Shown here: piece by piece, positions 6,541 through 14,319 of the stretch
Numbering within the stretch: the first letter of the stretch is position 1
Layout: each line of letters starts with the position of its first letter
Assembly: GCA_001797695.1 (NCBI GenBank)
Contig: MGQD01000056.1
Span: forward strand, 1-29,507
DNA length: 29,507 bases
Reading direction: 5' to 3'
Origin: Deltaproteobacteria bacterium RBG_13_49_15
GTDB taxonomy: Bacteria > Desulfobacterota > Desulfobacteria > Desulfobacterales > UBA2156
Program-made: the position numbers and the translations under genes
The notes under the pieces: generated by a model
Seen by the model: only the letters and a program-made list of their open reading frames with translations
The model's database searches: none
What the model was told of the DNA's origin: nothing

Positions 6541-7485
6541 TCAGACCGCCTCGCCACTGGGTGCAATCAGGTTTATGGCGCCAGGTATGATGTCAATGCA
6601 GATCGGTAATGTGCCGGGCTGTTCGCCATCGATCTCTATCAGCACCTGTTCATCCGAAGCCGCTTCAAGGTGTGTTGCGGTCATGGAATAAACTTTGTCG
6701 ACCTGATAGATCCGCCCGTCATACAATTTGGAAAAATTTAAAAAAATTCCGGCCAAGGATAATTCTCCGACCACCGTGACATGCAGCAGTCCATCATCGA
6801 AACGCGCATCCGGAGCAATGTTCATCCCGCCGCCATGAAAGCAGCCGTTTGAAACCGCCACATTCCAAACCAACCAGTCTCCATTTATTCTATGGTCGGT
6901 TGTTATGCGGATCCGTTTTTTCCCATATCGCAAAACAGAAATCAGTGTGGCGAGCATAAAGGAAATCAGGGGAGAACGCTTCCACGGCATACGGCTCGCC
7001 ATTTGTGCGACCTCTCCGCCGAGTCCGAAGCTGGCGATATTTAAAAAATACCGCGTCACTCTTTGATGATATTGATCTGAAAAAACAGCCTTTCCAACAT
7101 CAATCCTGCGGACAGGGGCCTCCCTGATCAGGCGGATCGCCGCTGCGGCATTCATGGGGATGGAAGCCGATTTGACAAAATCGCAGCCGGTTCCGTTGGG
7201 GATGACTCCGAGAGTAAGATCTTCTCTGACTGATGAATCAAAGGTCATGAAGGCATTCACCACCTCGTTTAACGTCCCATCCCCTCCGACCGCAACGATG
7301 CGTCTGGCGCCTTTTCGGACGGCCGCAAGGGATGCAGTCGTTGCATCTCCAGGGTGACGGGTGATCGACGTGGAGAATGGGCCGAGCGATTTTTCAGCCA
7401 AAACCGAAACAGCATGCCATACGGATCCGGTGGATCCTCCCCCGGCATGAGGATTGACGATAAAGGCCGTCCGAGCAGAGAACAT
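6541..7485 (-). CDS. diacylglycerol kinase family lipid kinase (YegS/DgkB-like)
   Basis: A 314-residue cytoplasmic or membrane-associated lipid kinase. The DAGK catalytic domain is clear: NPHAGGG (11-17), the nucleotide-binding GGDGT (67-71) followed by LNEVVNAF, and PNGTGCDF (96-103). The C-terminal beta-rich half (GLGGEVAQM, GGGMNIAPDARFDDGLL, EIDGEQ) matches the second domain of the YegS/BmrU/DgkB group. It phosphorylates diacylglycerol or a related lipid, feeding phosphatidate back to phospholipid synthesis, though several family members have other lipid substrates. No good Shine-Dalgarno is seen before the ATG. First gene of a two-gene unit with pyrF; divergent from selA across a 205-base gap. 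Confidence 0.9.
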   Translation of the reverse strand: MFSARTAFIVNPHAGGGSTGSVWHAVSVLAEKSLGPFSTSITRHPGDATTASLAAVRKGARRIVAVGGDGTLNEVVNAFMTFDSSVREDLTLGVIPNGTGCDFVKSASIPMNAAAAIRLIREAPVRRIDVGKAVFSDQYHQRVTRYFLNIASFGLGGEVAQMASRMPWKRSPLISFMLATLISVLRYGKKRIRITTDHRINGDWLVWNVAVSNGCFHGGGMNIAPDARFDDGLLHVTVVGELSLAGIFLNFSKLYDGRIYQVDKVYSMTATHLEAASDEQVLIEIDGEQPGTLPICIDIIPGAINLIAPSGEAV

Positions 7486-7690
7486 AATTAATCATAGTGC
7501 AAAAGGGTCTTTCCATAAAGCTTTTTTTATGGGTAGCTTCCATCATTTCCCGATAAGCCGGCAAGGCCGGGGTGCAAAAGAGCCATTTCATAAATCTATT
7601 GAAATAAATCGGTTGGTGATGATATGGAGACTTCCTAAGGAATCAGAAAGATTGAGTGCCTTGCATAAAATGACCTGATCTTGGAGTTCA
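7486..7690. other. divergent intergenic region between lipid kinase and selA
   Basis: This 205-base space must hold the promoters of both units. It contains a 7-bp inverted repeat CCATAAA/TTTATGG (7513-7519/7526-7532) and a TTGAAA (7599-7604) without a good -10 at the right distance. The selA RBS (TTGGAG, 7681-7686) is clear. No promoter can be called with confidence. Confidence 0.4.
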
Positions 7691-9112
7691 ATGGAAATCA
7701 CAAAACGACAACAGGAACTGCTGCGGATGCTCCCGGGTGTGGATCGCATCTTTGAGGTTACGAAAACAGACCCGTTTTTATCGGATATTCCAAAGCCGCT
7801 TGCCGTATCATCCATTCGGGCTGTCATCGAAACACTCCGAACGCATATCATCGAACATGAATCCGGGGTTAGTGAAGAAAACCTCTCCGAAGCAGCGGTT
7901 AGTGAAGCGCTGAAAAAAAATCTGATCGAAAAGCTGAAACCGAAGCTCCTGCGTGTCGTCAACGCCACCGGTGTCGTAATCCATACCAATCTCGGCAGAT
8001 CTCTCCTTGCCGCCGCCGCTATCAAAAATCTGATCGCCATCGGTTCCGGATATTCGAATCTGGAATTTGATCTTCTAAAAGGGATTCGAGGGTCCCGGCA
8101 CAGCATTGTTGAAGACCTTCTCTGCGAACTCAGCGGAGGAGAAGCCGCCATGGTGGTCAACAACAACGCGGGGGCCGTCCTCTTATGTTTGGAAACGATC
8201 GCCTCCGGTAAAAAGGTAATCGTATCCCGCGGAGAACTTGTTGAAATCGGAGGAGCCTTCCGAATCCCGGATGTGATGGCAAAAAGCGGCGCCATCTTAA
8301 AAGAAGTGGGAACCACGAACCGGACCCATCCCTTTGATTATGAAAAGGCCATTGAAAACGATACTGCCCTTCTGCTGAAGGTCCATTTGAGCAATTTCAG
8401 CGTGGTGGGATTTACGGCAAGCGTTGACCTGAAAACGCTGGTGGAGTTGGGGAAGATTTACCATCTGCCGGTGATGGAAGACCTTGGAAGCGGCACCTTT
8501 ATTGATTTTTCCAAATACGGCCTTCCCAAAGAACCGACCATTCAGGAATCGGTGGCGGCGGGCGCGGATGTGATTACCTTTAGCGGGGACAAGCTCCTGG
8601 GCGGCCCTCAGGCCGGAATTATCGTCGGTAAAAAAGAGACGCTCGACAGAATCAAGAAAAATCCGGTTGCAAGGGCGCTCCGGATCGACAAATTCACGCT
8701 GGCGGCATTGGAAAGCACGCTTTCTTTATACCGGAATGAAGAGAACGCCGTGTCGGCTATTCCCACCCTCAGAATGCTGACTACCCCGGTAAAGCAGATT
8801 GAAAAAAGAGCAAAGCGCCTGTTGGCCATCCTTCGAAACCTGAACAATTCCCGCCTTACAGTAACTCTCATAGATCTTTCTTCCAGGGTCGGCGGTGGCG
8901 CACTTCCGCTTCTGAACCTTCCCAGCAAATGCATCGGAGTCGAGGTCTCCGACATGTCGGCCAATGCCGTTGACCGGTTCATGAGAGGGTATGCAACCCC
9001 CGTCATCGGCCGCATCGAGAACGATCTGTTCATCCTTGATATGAGGACCGTTCAGGAAGATGAAGCGGCCGTAATCAAATCTGCGATGCTCGATATGCTT
9101 AACAGGAGCTGA
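7691..9112 (+). CDS. selA: L-seryl-tRNA(Sec) selenium transferase
   Basis: A 473-residue PLP enzyme that converts seryl-tRNA(Sec) to selenocysteinyl-tRNA(Sec) using selenophosphate, acting as a large homo-oligomer in the cytoplasm. The family signature is plain: RVVNATGVVIHTNLGRS near residue 90, the NNNAGAV segment near 158, and the PLP lysine K301 in FSGDKLLGGPQAG. Length equals that of typical SelA. A GGAG lies five bases before the ATG. The organism must therefore make selenoproteins, as many sulfate reducers do (formate dehydrogenases, hydrogenases). selB, often next to selA, is not in this window; the following gene, two bases downstream, is a GGDEF-relict/TPR protein. Confidence 0.97.
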   Translation: MEITKRQQELLRMLPGVDRIFEVTKTDPFLSDIPKPLAVSSIRAVIETLRTHIIEHESGVSEENLSEAAVSEALKKNLIEKLKPKLLRVVNATGVVIHTNLGRSLLAAAAIKNLIAIGSGYSNLEFDLLKGIRGSRHSIVEDLLCELSGGEAAMVVNNNAGAVLLCLETIASGKKVIVSRGELVEIGGAFRIPDVMAKSGAILKEVGTTNRTHPFDYEKAIENDTALLLKVHLSNFSVVGFTASVDLKTLVELGKIYHLPVMEDLGSGTFIDFSKYGLPKEPTIQESVAAGADVITFSGDKLLGGPQAGIIVGKKETLDRIKKNPVARALRIDKFTLAALESTLSLYRNEENAVSAIPTLRMLTTPVKQIEKRAKRLLAILRNLNNSRLTVTLIDLSSRVGGGALPLLNLPSKCIGVEVSDMSANAVDRFMRGYATPVIGRIENDLFILDMRTVQEDEAAVIKSAMLDMLNRS

Positions 9113-9114
9113 AG

Positions 9115-10470
9115 ATGGCGTCCGAAAGTCGAGACATCTTTTCCGGTCGAAGTTCGGTAAAAGAATTTCTTTTTTCAAAGAGCGGTGGAAAGTCCGTAGA
9201 AAAGAAAGCCGATTTGACCCTACAATCGACAAGGGATGCATTGAGATCCCGATTCCCCAATGCAATATGGAATCCTCCTTTTGTTGATAACGTCCTATCC
9301 CGGCTATCCGGCGCCGACCGTTTCGGAACGATTTTCGTAAAGATCGACCCGTTCGATGGCGCCCGAAATCCAAAACAGGAAACACGTGAAGGGCTCGTTC
9401 TTGATCTTGCAGGAATCCTGGAAGGATTGTGCGATAAAAACGATGCGGGATGGGGGCCTATCGATGCGGATAGGTTCGGATGTTATTTTGTGGGAAAAAC
9501 GGATCATGAATGCCTGCAAACGGGACAGGCGATTCAGGAGGAGTTGTCCAAGCGCCGAAAAGAAACGGTTTCCATCGGGGTGGCCCAGTACCCGACACTC
9601 AATTTCAGCAGGAGCCAGGTTTTTGAAAATGCCGTTAAAGCACTCGATCATGCTGCCTTTTTCGGCTCCAACTCCAGGATTGTATTTGATGCCGTCAGTT
9701 TGAATATCAGCGGAGATGCACGATACCAGGAAGGAGATGTTGAGGGCGCCATCCGGGAATTTCAGGCTGCGAGGAAGCTTGATCCTAAAAATATTAACGT
9801 GCACAACAGCCTGGGTGTCTGCTTTGCCATCTCGGGTGATCACCAAAGGGCCAGGGAGTGCTTTGAACAGGCCAGATGGATCGATCCCGGCGAAGGGATG
9901 GCTGTCTATAATTTAGGCCTGTTGAGCTTGATGGCCGGAGATAGAGAAGCAGCCCTCAGTCTTTTTCTGGAGTCCGACCGGATTAAGGAAGGGGTGTATG
10001 AAGTCGTTTTTCAGATCGGTCGGCTTTACCTTGAACTGGGAACGCCGGAAAACGGAAAACGGTATCTCAAAAATGCGGTGCGGATCCGACCCGCATCCGC
10101 CCCGGCATACCGGTGCCTTGGAGAATGCAGCATACAAATGAACCGGATCGATGAAGCCCTTTCCGCCTTTCAAAAGGCTGTTAAACTCAATCCGAACGAT
10201 GCGGCATCCCTTTCGGCGTTGGGGTGCCTGTTCCAAAAAGTCGGAGAAAACCCTGAAATTGCTCTCTCCTTTTGTCAGCAGAGCGTTCAGATATCCCCTG
10301 AAGAGGGGCTTTTCAGATACCGGCTAGGTGAACTCTATTTCCGGTGCGATAAATTCGATGAGGCAAAAGAGGAACTGAAGGCTGCCGACAGACTGGGGCA
10401 TGATGCCAAAGATCTTTTGAAAAAAATTGAAGAAAAGCTTGAAGGAAAGGCACATGATAACGGATTTTGA
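9115..10470 (+). CDS. degenerate GGDEF-like domain fused to TPR repeats
   Basis: A 451-residue protein. Residues ~65-195 resemble a diguanylate cyclase fold: the FGTIFVKID strand, a DADRFGCYF segment at 117-125 aligning with the GGDEF signature, VSIGVAQYP (152-160) and an ALDHAAFFGSNSR end typical of the family. The catalytic GGDEF residues are absent, so it should not make c-di-GMP. Residues ~197-440 are about seven tetratricopeptide repeats with A-x-x-x-F-x-x-A and D/N-P patterns. No signal peptide or membrane segment. It likely acts as a scaffold. The start is two bases after the selA stop, and the end overlaps gmhA by 17 bases, giving a tightly coupled unit. Confidence 0.8.
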   Translation: MASESRDIFSGRSSVKEFLFSKSGGKSVEKKADLTLQSTRDALRSRFPNAIWNPPFVDNVLSRLSGADRFGTIFVKIDPFDGARNPKQETREGLVLDLAGILEGLCDKNDAGWGPIDADRFGCYFVGKTDHECLQTGQAIQEELSKRRKETVSIGVAQYPTLNFSRSQVFENAVKALDHAAFFGSNSRIVFDAVSLNISGDARYQEGDVEGAIREFQAARKLDPKNINVHNSLGVCFAISGDHQRARECFEQARWIDPGEGMAVYNLGLLSLMAGDREAALSLFLESDRIKEGVYEVVFQIGRLYLELGTPENGKRYLKNAVRIRPASAPAYRCLGECSIQMNRIDEALSAFQKAVKLNPNDAASLSALGCLFQKVGENPEIALSFCQQSVQISPEEGLFRYRLGELYFRCDKFDEAKEELKAADRLGHDAKDLLKKIEEKLEGKAHDNGF

Positions 10471-11032
10471 GTCTCATATCATGGAGATTTTGGAAGAGAG
10501 CATCCAGGCCAAAAGAGAGGCCGTTACCGGAAACCTGGCCGTCATCATTGAAGGGGCTGAAACGCTGGCCGCCTGCCTGACCGCCGGACATAAAATTTTG
10601 ATTTTTGGAAACGGAGGGAGCGCAGCCGATGCCCAGCACATTTCTGCCGAATTCATAAACCGGTTTCAGATCGAAAGGCCCCCCCTTGCCGCCATAGCGC
10701 TGACCACCGACTCGTCTATTTTGACCAGTATCGGAAATGACTATGATTTCACGGATATTTTTGCCAAGCAGATCATGGCGCTCGGAAAAAAGGATGATAT
10801 CGCCTGGGGGATCAGCACGAGCGGAAATTCGAAAAACGTGATCAAGGGGATCGAAGCCGCAAAAGAGATCGGCATCTTTACACTGGGGATGACCGGAAGG
10901 GGAGGGAGGCTGGCTGAGTGCACTGATTTGACATTTCGGGTTCAATCCGACACGACGGCCAGAATACAGGAAGCCCATATCACTATTGCCCATATTCTCT
11001 GCGACCTTGTGGAACAGATTCTTTTCCCCTAA
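10454..11032 (+). CDS. gmhA: D-sedoheptulose 7-phosphate isomerase
   Basis: A 192-residue SIS-domain isomerase that converts sedoheptulose 7-phosphate to D-glycero-D-manno-heptose 7-phosphate, the first step toward ADP-heptose for the LPS inner core. Matching features: FGNGGSAADAQH, SAEF with E66, NDYDFTD, the phosphate-binding STSGNS (121-126), and EAHITIAH with H180, the residue equivalent to the catalytic His of E. coli GmhA. The ATG at 10454 is chosen because GGAAAGG lies just upstream and the length then matches the family; an in-frame TTG at 10427 would add a lysine-rich stretch without support. The other heptose genes are not nearby. Confidence 0.93.
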   Translation: MITDFESHIMEILEESIQAKREAVTGNLAVIIEGAETLAACLTAGHKILIFGNGGSAADAQHISAEFINRFQIERPPLAAIALTTDSSILTSIGNDYDFTDIFAKQIMALGKKDDIAWGISTSGNSKNVIKGIEAAKEIGIFTLGMTGRGGRLAECTDLTFRVQSDTTARIQEAHITIAHILCDLVEQILFP

Positions 11033-11082
11033 ATCGACCTCTGGCCGGGTCGAACCCATGCGGCCAAAGGAGAGTAAAACGC

Positions 11083-12036
11083 ATGCCACACCCGTTTAAG
11101 CCGTTGAATCTCAACCGCATCAAAACCTATTCCCTCCAGGAGAGGAAAAGCAAGGTCGGTATCGAAGACTTTGCCAAACCATGGGCCGAAGGAGGGACGT
11201 TGAGAGGTTTCCTTGAAACGCTCCCAGGCATCCTGGCCGGTGGTCACATACGCGAAGTTGTCGCAGCTATTGCTTTGGCGCAACGGAACTCCAAAACTGT
11301 TTTGATCGGCATGGGTGCGCATGTCATCAAGGTCGGGTTGAATCCGGTGATTATCGATCTTATGGAACGCCGGGTCATCTCTGCCGTTGCCTTCAACGGC
11401 GCCGGCATCATCCATGATGTGGAACTGGCCATAGCCGGAAAAACCTCGGAAGATGTGGATTCGTCTCTGAACGAAGGATCTTTCGGCATGTCCCGTGATA
11501 CCTGTGAGTTTATAAACGAGGCTATAAAGAAGACAAAGAGGAAGCCTTACGGCTTGGGCAAAGCCGTGGGAGAGGCCATCGTTAAAAACGGTCTTTTGTT
11601 TCAAAGGATCAGCATCCTTGCAGCCGGAATCCGCCTTGGGATTCCGATTACGGTTCACGTGGCCTTTGGGACGGATATCCTTCACATGCATCCGGGGTTT
11701 GATCCTAATTTGACGGGAAAAGCCACACACGCCGATTTCAGGTTATTTGCATCGGCAGTGGCCACACTGGAAGGAGGGGTATATGTGAATGTCGGATCGG
11801 CTGTCATCCTTCCGGAGGTTTTTTTAAAGGCGCTGACTTTGGCCCGGAATCTGGGTCATACCGTCAAACGGTTTACGACCGTAAATATGGATTATATGCT
11901 GCAATACCGTCCTCTAACGAATGTGGTGCATCGGCCTACTGCTGAAGGCGGCGTCGGATACAACCTGATCGGACATCATGAAATTATGCTTCCGCTTATC
12001 GCCGCCGGCGTTATTGAAGCCATCAAAAACCAATGA
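11083..12036 (+). CDS. conserved protein, tentatively deoxyhypusine-synthase-like fold
   Basis: A 317-residue cytoplasmic protein that I do not recognise with certainty. It has Rossmann-like glycine-rich strands (LIGMGAHVIKVGLNP; AFNGAGIIHDVELAIAG) followed by an acidic SEDVDSSLNEGSFGM segment, and a C-terminal half with GGVYVNVGSAV. The order of a GAHVIK strand, a GAGIIHD strand and a later VYVN strand recalls the NAD-binding deoxyhypusine synthase superfamily, but the active-site lysine region of true deoxyhypusine synthase is not evident and bacteria have no eIF5A substrate. A good RBS (AAGGAGAG) precedes the ATG. It lies 50 bases after gmhA and 68 before a sugar isomerase-like gene, so a role in sugar or polyamine-type metabolism is conceivable only. 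Confidence 0.5.
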   Translation: MPHPFKPLNLNRIKTYSLQERKSKVGIEDFAKPWAEGGTLRGFLETLPGILAGGHIREVVAAIALAQRNSKTVLIGMGAHVIKVGLNPVIIDLMERRVISAVAFNGAGIIHDVELAIAGKTSEDVDSSLNEGSFGMSRDTCEFINEAIKKTKRKPYGLGKAVGEAIVKNGLLFQRISILAAGIRLGIPITVHVAFGTDILHMHPGFDPNLTGKATHADFRLFASAVATLEGGVYVNVGSAVILPEVFLKALTLARNLGHTVKRFTTVNMDYMLQYRPLTNVVHRPTAEGGVGYNLIGHHEIMLPLIAAGVIEAIKNQ

Positions 12037-12104
12037 AGGAACAAACAGACCGGCAACCTGGATCTGTTCATGTCCGGACCTATTGATATTCGGTTCTTCC
12101 CGAT

Positions 12105-13037
12105 ATGAATGTTTACCTGATTACCTGGAGTATCCTCAATGCTGCGGATCGTTTGGGCCTTTCACTATCCGACCTCCCCGGTTTTTCGGCGGATTTGGGA
12201 TTCGAGGGGGTGGAGATATCTGACCGCCAGATTGCTTCATGCGACTCGGCTTATCTCAGATCTTTTGCCCGGACATGTGCCAGGACCGACATCGGCATCA
12301 TACTGGATATCAGCTGCGACCTGACCCTGCTCCATCCGCAGCGCGCCGAAGAAGAGATGAGGCATGCCGGACGGATGATCCGCCTGGCACAGCAACTGGG
12401 CGCCAGAGGCGTCCGAATCTGGCTGGGAGGACAAACCCTAAGCATTCAGCAATTATATTATCGAAAAAGACGGATTCAACTCGGGAACGGAAAGCAGGAG
12501 ATGAAAAGCGGTGGAAAAACGGCAAACGCAATTGTTGACCTTCTGGGGACCGGAGCGGTCTATGCATTCATAAGATCAATGCAGGGAAGGGCCTCTGCCT
12601 GTGTGTTTCACCTGGAAAAAAAGATTCGAAATGCCGTCTTTTCCCTCAAAGAGATAGTAAAAACGATCGGCAGCAGCGGTCTATTTGTCGCCATCGAAAA
12701 TCACTGGGGAATCAGCAGCTACCCGGAAATCATTTTGGATGTGATTCGAAAAGTCGATTCCAAACATCTTGGAACCTGTGTTGATTTTGTAAATTTTCCA
12801 AAAAGAGTGAATCCGGAGAAGGGAATTCGACAATTGGCTCCATACGCGTTTATTGCCCACGCCAAGAGGGGTCGCCCTGCTGGGGACGGAAATGGAGATA
12901 TTGACTTTCAGCGCTCTCTTTCGGTATTGAAAGGGAGCGGTTTTGATGGAATTCTGGCTGCCGAGCATGATGGGCCGGGAGATGGGCTCAAAGAATGCAT
13001 GATGATTCAAAAATTGATCCGTAACTATTGGTTCTGA
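12105..13037 (+). CDS. sugar phosphate isomerase/epimerase-like TIM-barrel protein
   Basis: A 310-residue protein of the AP-endonuclease-2/xylose-isomerase-like TIM-barrel superfamily. The four expected metal ligands are in place: E198 (AIENHWG), D227 (GTCVDF), H252 (FIAHAK) and E287 (AAEHDG). N-terminal strands (GFEGVEIS; IGIILDIS; GVRIWLGG) fit barrel strands 2-4. Between ~112 and 165 there is a long insert (LYYRKRRIQ to MQGRAS) that most homologues lack. Such enzymes epimerise or isomerise sugars, inosose or hydroxypyruvate; the substrate is unknown here. No clear Shine-Dalgarno precedes the ATG. Downstream of gmhA and the deoxyhypusine-synthase-like gene on the same strand. Confidence 0.75.
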   Translation: MNVYLITWSILNAADRLGLSLSDLPGFSADLGFEGVEISDRQIASCDSAYLRSFARTCARTDIGIILDISCDLTLLHPQRAEEEMRHAGRMIRLAQQLGARGVRIWLGGQTLSIQQLYYRKRRIQLGNGKQEMKSGGKTANAIVDLLGTGAVYAFIRSMQGRASACVFHLEKKIRNAVFSLKEIVKTIGSSGLFVAIENHWGISSYPEIILDVIRKVDSKHLGTCVDFVNFPKRVNPEKGIRQLAPYAFIAHAKRGRPAGDGNGDIDFQRSLSVLKGSGFDGILAAEHDGPGDGLKECMMIQKLIRNYWF

Positions 13038-13141
13038 CGGGTAAAAACTTCCAACACAACGTTGACCGATTTGATCTTCTTAGAGTTATGATTATTTTGG
13101 TTCAAATAGAATATGATAGCCAAGGGTAAAGGAGCCTGGAA

Positions 13142-13369
13142 ATGCCGATTTACGAATATCATTGTAAAGCGTGTGAGAAACGCTTTGAGTACCTGGTTCT
13201 TGGAAAAGATGAACCGGCTTCCTGTCCGGCCTGCAACAGTCGAAAGGTAAGCCGGTTGATGTCTGCATGCGGATTTATAAGCAAAGACCGAGGAGGATCG
13301 ACGGTTTCCAAATCCGCCGGCTCTTCTTGCGGAGGCTGCTCGGCAACCAGTTGTGCAAGCTGTCATTAA
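13142..13369 (+). CDS. FmdB-family zinc-ribbon protein
   Basis: A 75-residue small protein of the FmdB/CxxC-CxxC regulatory family (MPIYEYHC start). The zinc ribbon has C8, C11, C28 and C31. The tail (61-75) is Ser/Gly-rich and contains four more cysteines (CGGCSATSCASCH). Family members are widespread, probably regulatory, and their targets are mostly unknown. AAAGGAG lies before the ATG. It sits 5 bases ahead of the preferred hemC start, suggesting coupled translation and a link with tetrapyrrole synthesis. The 104 bases upstream include a TTGACC (13062-13067) but no fitting -10. Confidence 0.88.
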   Translation: MPIYEYHCKACEKRFEYLVLGKDEPASCPACNSRKVSRLMSACGFISKDRGGSTVSKSAGSSCGGCSATSCASCH

Positions 13370-13374
13370 AGGTG

Positions 13375-14319
13375 TTGAATTCGATTAAAATCGGAACCCG
13401 CGGGAGCAAGCTGGCGCTCTGGCAGGCCAACTGGGTTAAGACAGCCCTAGAAAAAACCCATTCCGGTTCGACCTTATCCATAATCACAATCAAGACTACG
13501 GGCGATAAGATCCTGGATGCGCCCCTTGCCAAAGTGGGAGGCAAGGGGCTTTTTGTTAAGGAGATCGAGGAATCTCTTCTCAATAATCGGGTCGATCTGG
13601 CGGTGCACAGCATGAAAGATATGCCGGCCCGTATTCCAACAGGATTAACGATCGGTGCGATTCCCAAAAGGGAAAATCCAAAAGATGTCCTGATTTCAAA
13701 ACATGGAAAGCGGCTTTTCCATCTTGCATCCGGTTCCCGCATCGGCACCAGCAGCCTCAGACGGTCGGTTCAATTGCGTCATGCGAGGCCTGACCTGGTC
13801 ATCGTGCCGCTTAGGGGAAATCTCGACACCCGGATTCGCAAGCTTGAAAAGGAAGATCTCGACGCCGTCGTTCTGGCAGCGGCCGGGGTCATACGGATGA
13901 ATTTCGAGGACCGGATTACGGAGTATCTGGATGAAGAGGTCATGCTTCCTGCCGTAGGACAGGGAGCGCTTTGCATCGAAATTCGGGCGAACGATCCCCA
14001 ACGCGCAGCTTTGTTGGCCGGTATGGATGATCCGGAAAGCCGGGCGGCCGTTACAGCGGAACGCGCTTTTTTAAACCGACTGGAAGGAAGTTGCCAGATC
14101 CCAGTTGCCGCTTATGCAAATCTCGTTGGAGAGCTCCTGGTGCTTAAGGGGCTTATTTCGGATTTGGATGGAAAAGACATGATACGGGGCGCCCTTTCCG
14201 GGCCGAAAACATCCGGCGAAAGTATCGGAGTCGATTTGGCAAACCGCTTGCTTGACTCAGGCGGCAGGGCGATTTTAGAAACCATTATTTCGGGAATGAA
14301 TAAGGCAGATGAACGGTAA
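13375..14319 (+). CDS. hemC: porphobilinogen deaminase (hydroxymethylbilane synthase)
   Basis: About 314 residues; polymerises four porphobilinogens into hydroxymethylbilane in the cytoplasm. Signatures: IKIGTRGSKLALWQ at the N-terminus, VHSMKDMP with catalytic D82, the RRSVQLRH arginines that hold the growing chain, and GSCQIP with C240, the dipyrromethane cofactor attachment site. The frame is open further upstream to an ATG at 13267, but that would overlap fmdB by 103 bases and add ~36 arginine-rich residues not found in the family. TTG at 13375 gives the normal length and MNSIKIGTRG; GTG at 13372 is an alternative. It overlaps the next gene by 11 bases. Confidence 0.95.
   Translation: MNSIKIGTRGSKLALWQANWVKTALEKTHSGSTLSIITIKTTGDKILDAPLAKVGGKGLFVKEIEESLLNNRVDLAVHSMKDMPARIPTGLTIGAIPKRENPKDVLISKHGKRLFHLASGSRIGTSSLRRSVQLRHARPDLVIVPLRGNLDTRIRKLEKEDLDAVVLAAAGVIRMNFEDRITEYLDEEVMLPAVGQGALCIEIRANDPQRAALLAGMDDPESRAAVTAERAFLNRLEGSCQIPVAAYANLVGELLVLKGLISDLDGKDMIRGALSGPKTSGESIGVDLANRLLDSGGRAILETIISGMNKADER

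Noticed and set aside
7588..8316. 242-codon minus-strand frame over the start of selA
   Set aside because: Low-complexity Ser/Thr/Arg composition and full overlap with the confident SelA coding frame.
10313..11730. Long minus-strand frames opposite the TPR gene, gmhA and the deoxyhypusine-synthase-like gene
   Set aside because: Shadow frames with no motifs; the plus-strand genes have good ribosome sites and family signatures.
13062..13067. TTGACC as a -35 for the fmdB-hemC operon
   Set aside because: No acceptable -10 lies 16-18 bases downstream, so a promoter cannot be called although one is expected in this gap.
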